DNA of 64,000 nucleotides, taken from contig JAFMOC010000044.1 in assembly GCA_019802505.1 (NCBI GenBank), positions 946,001-1,010,000 of the forward strand, read 5' to 3'. Source of the stretch: Corydoras sp. C115 (lineage: Eukaryota; Chordata; Actinopteri; Siluriformes; Callichthyidae). A program made the position numbers and the translations under genes. This document shows, one piece after another, positions 43,174 to 64,000 of this stretch (its first letter is position 1; each line of letters starts with the position of its first letter). The notes beneath the pieces are model-generated. The model was not told the DNA's origin and made no database searches. It was given only the letters and a program-made list of their open reading frames with translations.

Positions 43174-43410
43174 ATATGTGTTGCTTTTTCAGTAAAATTC
43201 TCTGTAGTTACCAACAGATGCTTTCATTGTTGTATTTTGACGATCCTTTGGCATAGATCAATGTTCACCTTCCACTTTTATTTGTTTACAACTTTTTTAA
43301 ACACTAAAAAGTAGAAATATAAGTATTTTTGGATACTAGTAAACCTTTAAAAGAATATTTAGAGGCAATGATGCAAAAAACATGGCATTGAAATTGATGA
43401 TGTAAAGGCA

Positions 43411-44716
43411 TTTGTTCATTCATTCATTATCTCCCGCTTTATCCTCTATTAGGGTCGCGGTGGGGTTCTCCATGCCCATCCAGGAGAGAACGTCTCGGGC
43501 GCTGGGCAGATAGACCCAGAACAGGGCGCCAATCCATCGCTGGACACACATTCACTCACACACACACTCTATATGGGGCAATTTTTTTGAGAATTGACTT
43601 GATCCATGTTTTTGGACTGTGGGAGGAAACCGGAGAACCCGGAGGAAACCCACGCAGACACGGGGAGAACATGGAAACTCCACCCAGATGGGGATTCGAA
43701 CCGGGAATCCCTAGCGCTGAGAGGAGAACATGCCAACCACTAAGCCACCGTGCCGCCCTCACACGGATATTCATCCATTATCTCCCGCTTTATCCTCTAT
43801 TAGGGTCGCGGTGGGGTTCCCCATGCCCATCCAGTAGAGAACGTTTCGGGCGCTGGGGAGATACACCCAGGACAGGGCTCCAATCCATCGCTGGGCACAC
43901 ACTCACTCACACAGACACACTCTATATGGGGCAATTTGGAGAACTCAATTGAGTTGATCCATGTTTTTGGACTGTGGGAGGAAACCGGAGAACCCGGTGG
44001 AAACCCACGTGGACACGGGGAGAACATGGAAACTCCACCCAGATTGGGGATTCGGATATTCATTCATTCATTATCTCCCGCTTTATCCTCTATTAGGGGT
44101 TCCCCATGCCCATCCAGGAGAGAACGTTTCGGGCGCTGGGCAGATAGACCCAGGACAGGGTGCCAATCCATCGCTGGGCATACACTCACTCACTCTATAT
44201 GGGGCAATTTGGAGAACTCAATTGACTTGATCCATGTTATGAGGTAACCGGAGAACCCGGAGGAAACACTCGCGGACACGGGGAGAACATGGAAACGCCA
44301 CCCTGATGGGGATTCGAACCAGGAATCCCTCGCGCTGAGAGGAGAACATGCCAACCACTAAGCCACCGCTTCGCCCTCACACGGATATTCATTCATTCAT
44401 TATCTCCTGCTTTATCCTCTATTAGGGTCGCGGTGGGGTTCCCCATGCCCATCCAGGGGAGAACGTTTCAGGCACTGGGCAGATAGACCCAGAACAGGGT
44501 GCCAATCCATCGCTGGGCACACACTCACTCACACAGACACACTCTATATGGGGCAATTTGGAGAACTCAATTGACTTGATCCATGTTATGAGGAAACCGG
44601 AGAACCCGGAGGAAACCCACGTGGACAACATGGAAACTCCACCCGGATGGGGATTCGAACCGGGAATCCCTAGCGCTGAGAGGAGAACATGCCAAACACT
44701 AAGCCACCGCTTCGCC
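43411..44716 (-). repeat. Four V-SINEs in a tandem series upstream of inpp5f
   Basis: Copies at 43411-43756, 43772-44054, 44056-44377 and 44388-44716, all minus, separated by the same short linker (CTCACACGGATATTC or parts of it). Several share odd variants (GGAGAACATGCCAACCACTA; CCATGTTATGAGG in the last two), so they arose by duplication of SINE plus flank. The series ends about 50 bases before the inpp5f promoter. Confidence 0.85.
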
Positions 44717-44759
44717 CTCACACGGATGTCATTCTTTCGCATTTGTTTTTCTTTTTTTT

Positions 44760-45139
44760 TTCACTCGTAATGACGTCGTAGCGGCGGTCACGTGACGCGG
44801 TTCCTGTAGGAACTCGACTCAGTCGCTGATCTTCACCGACCGACTCTTCATTACACGGGGAGGCAACCGGAGCCGGACACGCCACGCCACGACACCGCGC
44901 CACGCCACGCCACGCCACGCCACGCCACGCCAATGAATGACAACCCGGCGCGGCTGCTAGAATGCCTCGGTCGAGAACCAGCGAAGCGGACACGTTTGCT
45001 GTGATGCCGAGACGGTTACTATAGTAAAGCGAGCGAGTCTGTCGTTGTTTACCGCCCGGCTTGCTTTGATGTGTCCTACCCAAATCGTCGGATCGCGGCT
45101 GTTCGGTTCTGAATAATCGGACGCCGAGCCGCTGACGAC
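44760..45139 (+). promoter_or_regulatory. CpG-rich promoter of inpp5f
   Basis: A CpG-rich region directly before the start codon. TGACGTCG at 44771-44778 resembles a CRE. GTCACGTGAC at 44787-44796 is a perfect palindromic E-box/CLEAR motif, of the type bound by TFEB, TFE3 and USF. A (CCACG)n run is at 44877-44932. No TATA box, as expected for a broadly expressed gene. Confidence 0.6.

Positions 45140-64000
<18,861 letters not shown>

Overview
The window is vertebrate nuclear DNA, almost certainly from a ray-finned fish. The genes are split by GT-AG introns and their proteins align well with vertebrate families. The repeats are typical of teleosts: V-SINEs, Tc1-like, hAT, Harbinger and L2-type elements, and long TA, CA and GT runs. 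The repeat style suggests an ostariophysan (catfish or characin-like) fish, but I cannot fix the species.

Layout: (1) 882-7032, + strand, pkd2l1, a complete 14-coding-exon polycystin-2-like cation channel. (2) 21583-9251, - strand, tial1 (TIAR), a complete 12-coding-exon RNA-binding protein. It is tail to tail with pkd2l1, and the poly(A) signals of the two genes lie only about 40-75 bases apart. (3) 26598-37374, + strand, bag3, a complete 4-exon co-chaperone of 528 codons, with two heat-shock-element-like sites upstream. (4) From 45140 to beyond the window end, + strand, the first three coding exons of inpp5f (SAC2 phosphoinositide phosphatase), preceded by a CpG-rich promoter with a palindromic CLEAR/E-box. 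TIAL1, BAG3 and INPP5F are neighbours in human (10q26), whereas human PKD2L1 lies at 10q24, so the pkd2l1-tial1 junction differs from the human order.

Most of the remaining sequence is mobile DNA. The dominant repeat is one tRNA-headed V-SINE of about 340 bp, with some 45 whole or partial copies. Several copies have been amplified in tandem: an exact 360-bp duplication 64 bp upstream of bag3 exon 4, a five-unit array of the 3' half in bag3 intron 1, and a five-unit array of the tRNA head in inpp5f intron 1. A second tRNA-derived SINE family ends in the common fish tail that includes AAGTCGCTTTGGATAAAAGC.

DNA transposons include an apparently intact 1,618-bp Tc1/mariner element with a 344-codon transposase and an IR/DR-like end structure. 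It is inserted in a CAGACA-rich minisatellite inside inpp5f intron 1. There are also two near-identical hAT MITEs with perfect 8-bp target duplications, three other hAT-type elements, a Harbinger element carrying a MADF-like fragment, and a pogo/Tigger relic. At 42.1-42.8 kb a segment pattern A-X-B-A'-B' looks like a template-switching rearrangement.

No prokaryotic features, CRISPR arrays or rRNA genes are present. I did not find a wholly new multi-gene system. The most unusual material is the SINE-driven tandem amplification, the templated duplication, the intact Tc1 element and a short unassigned coding-like ORF at 51228-51416.
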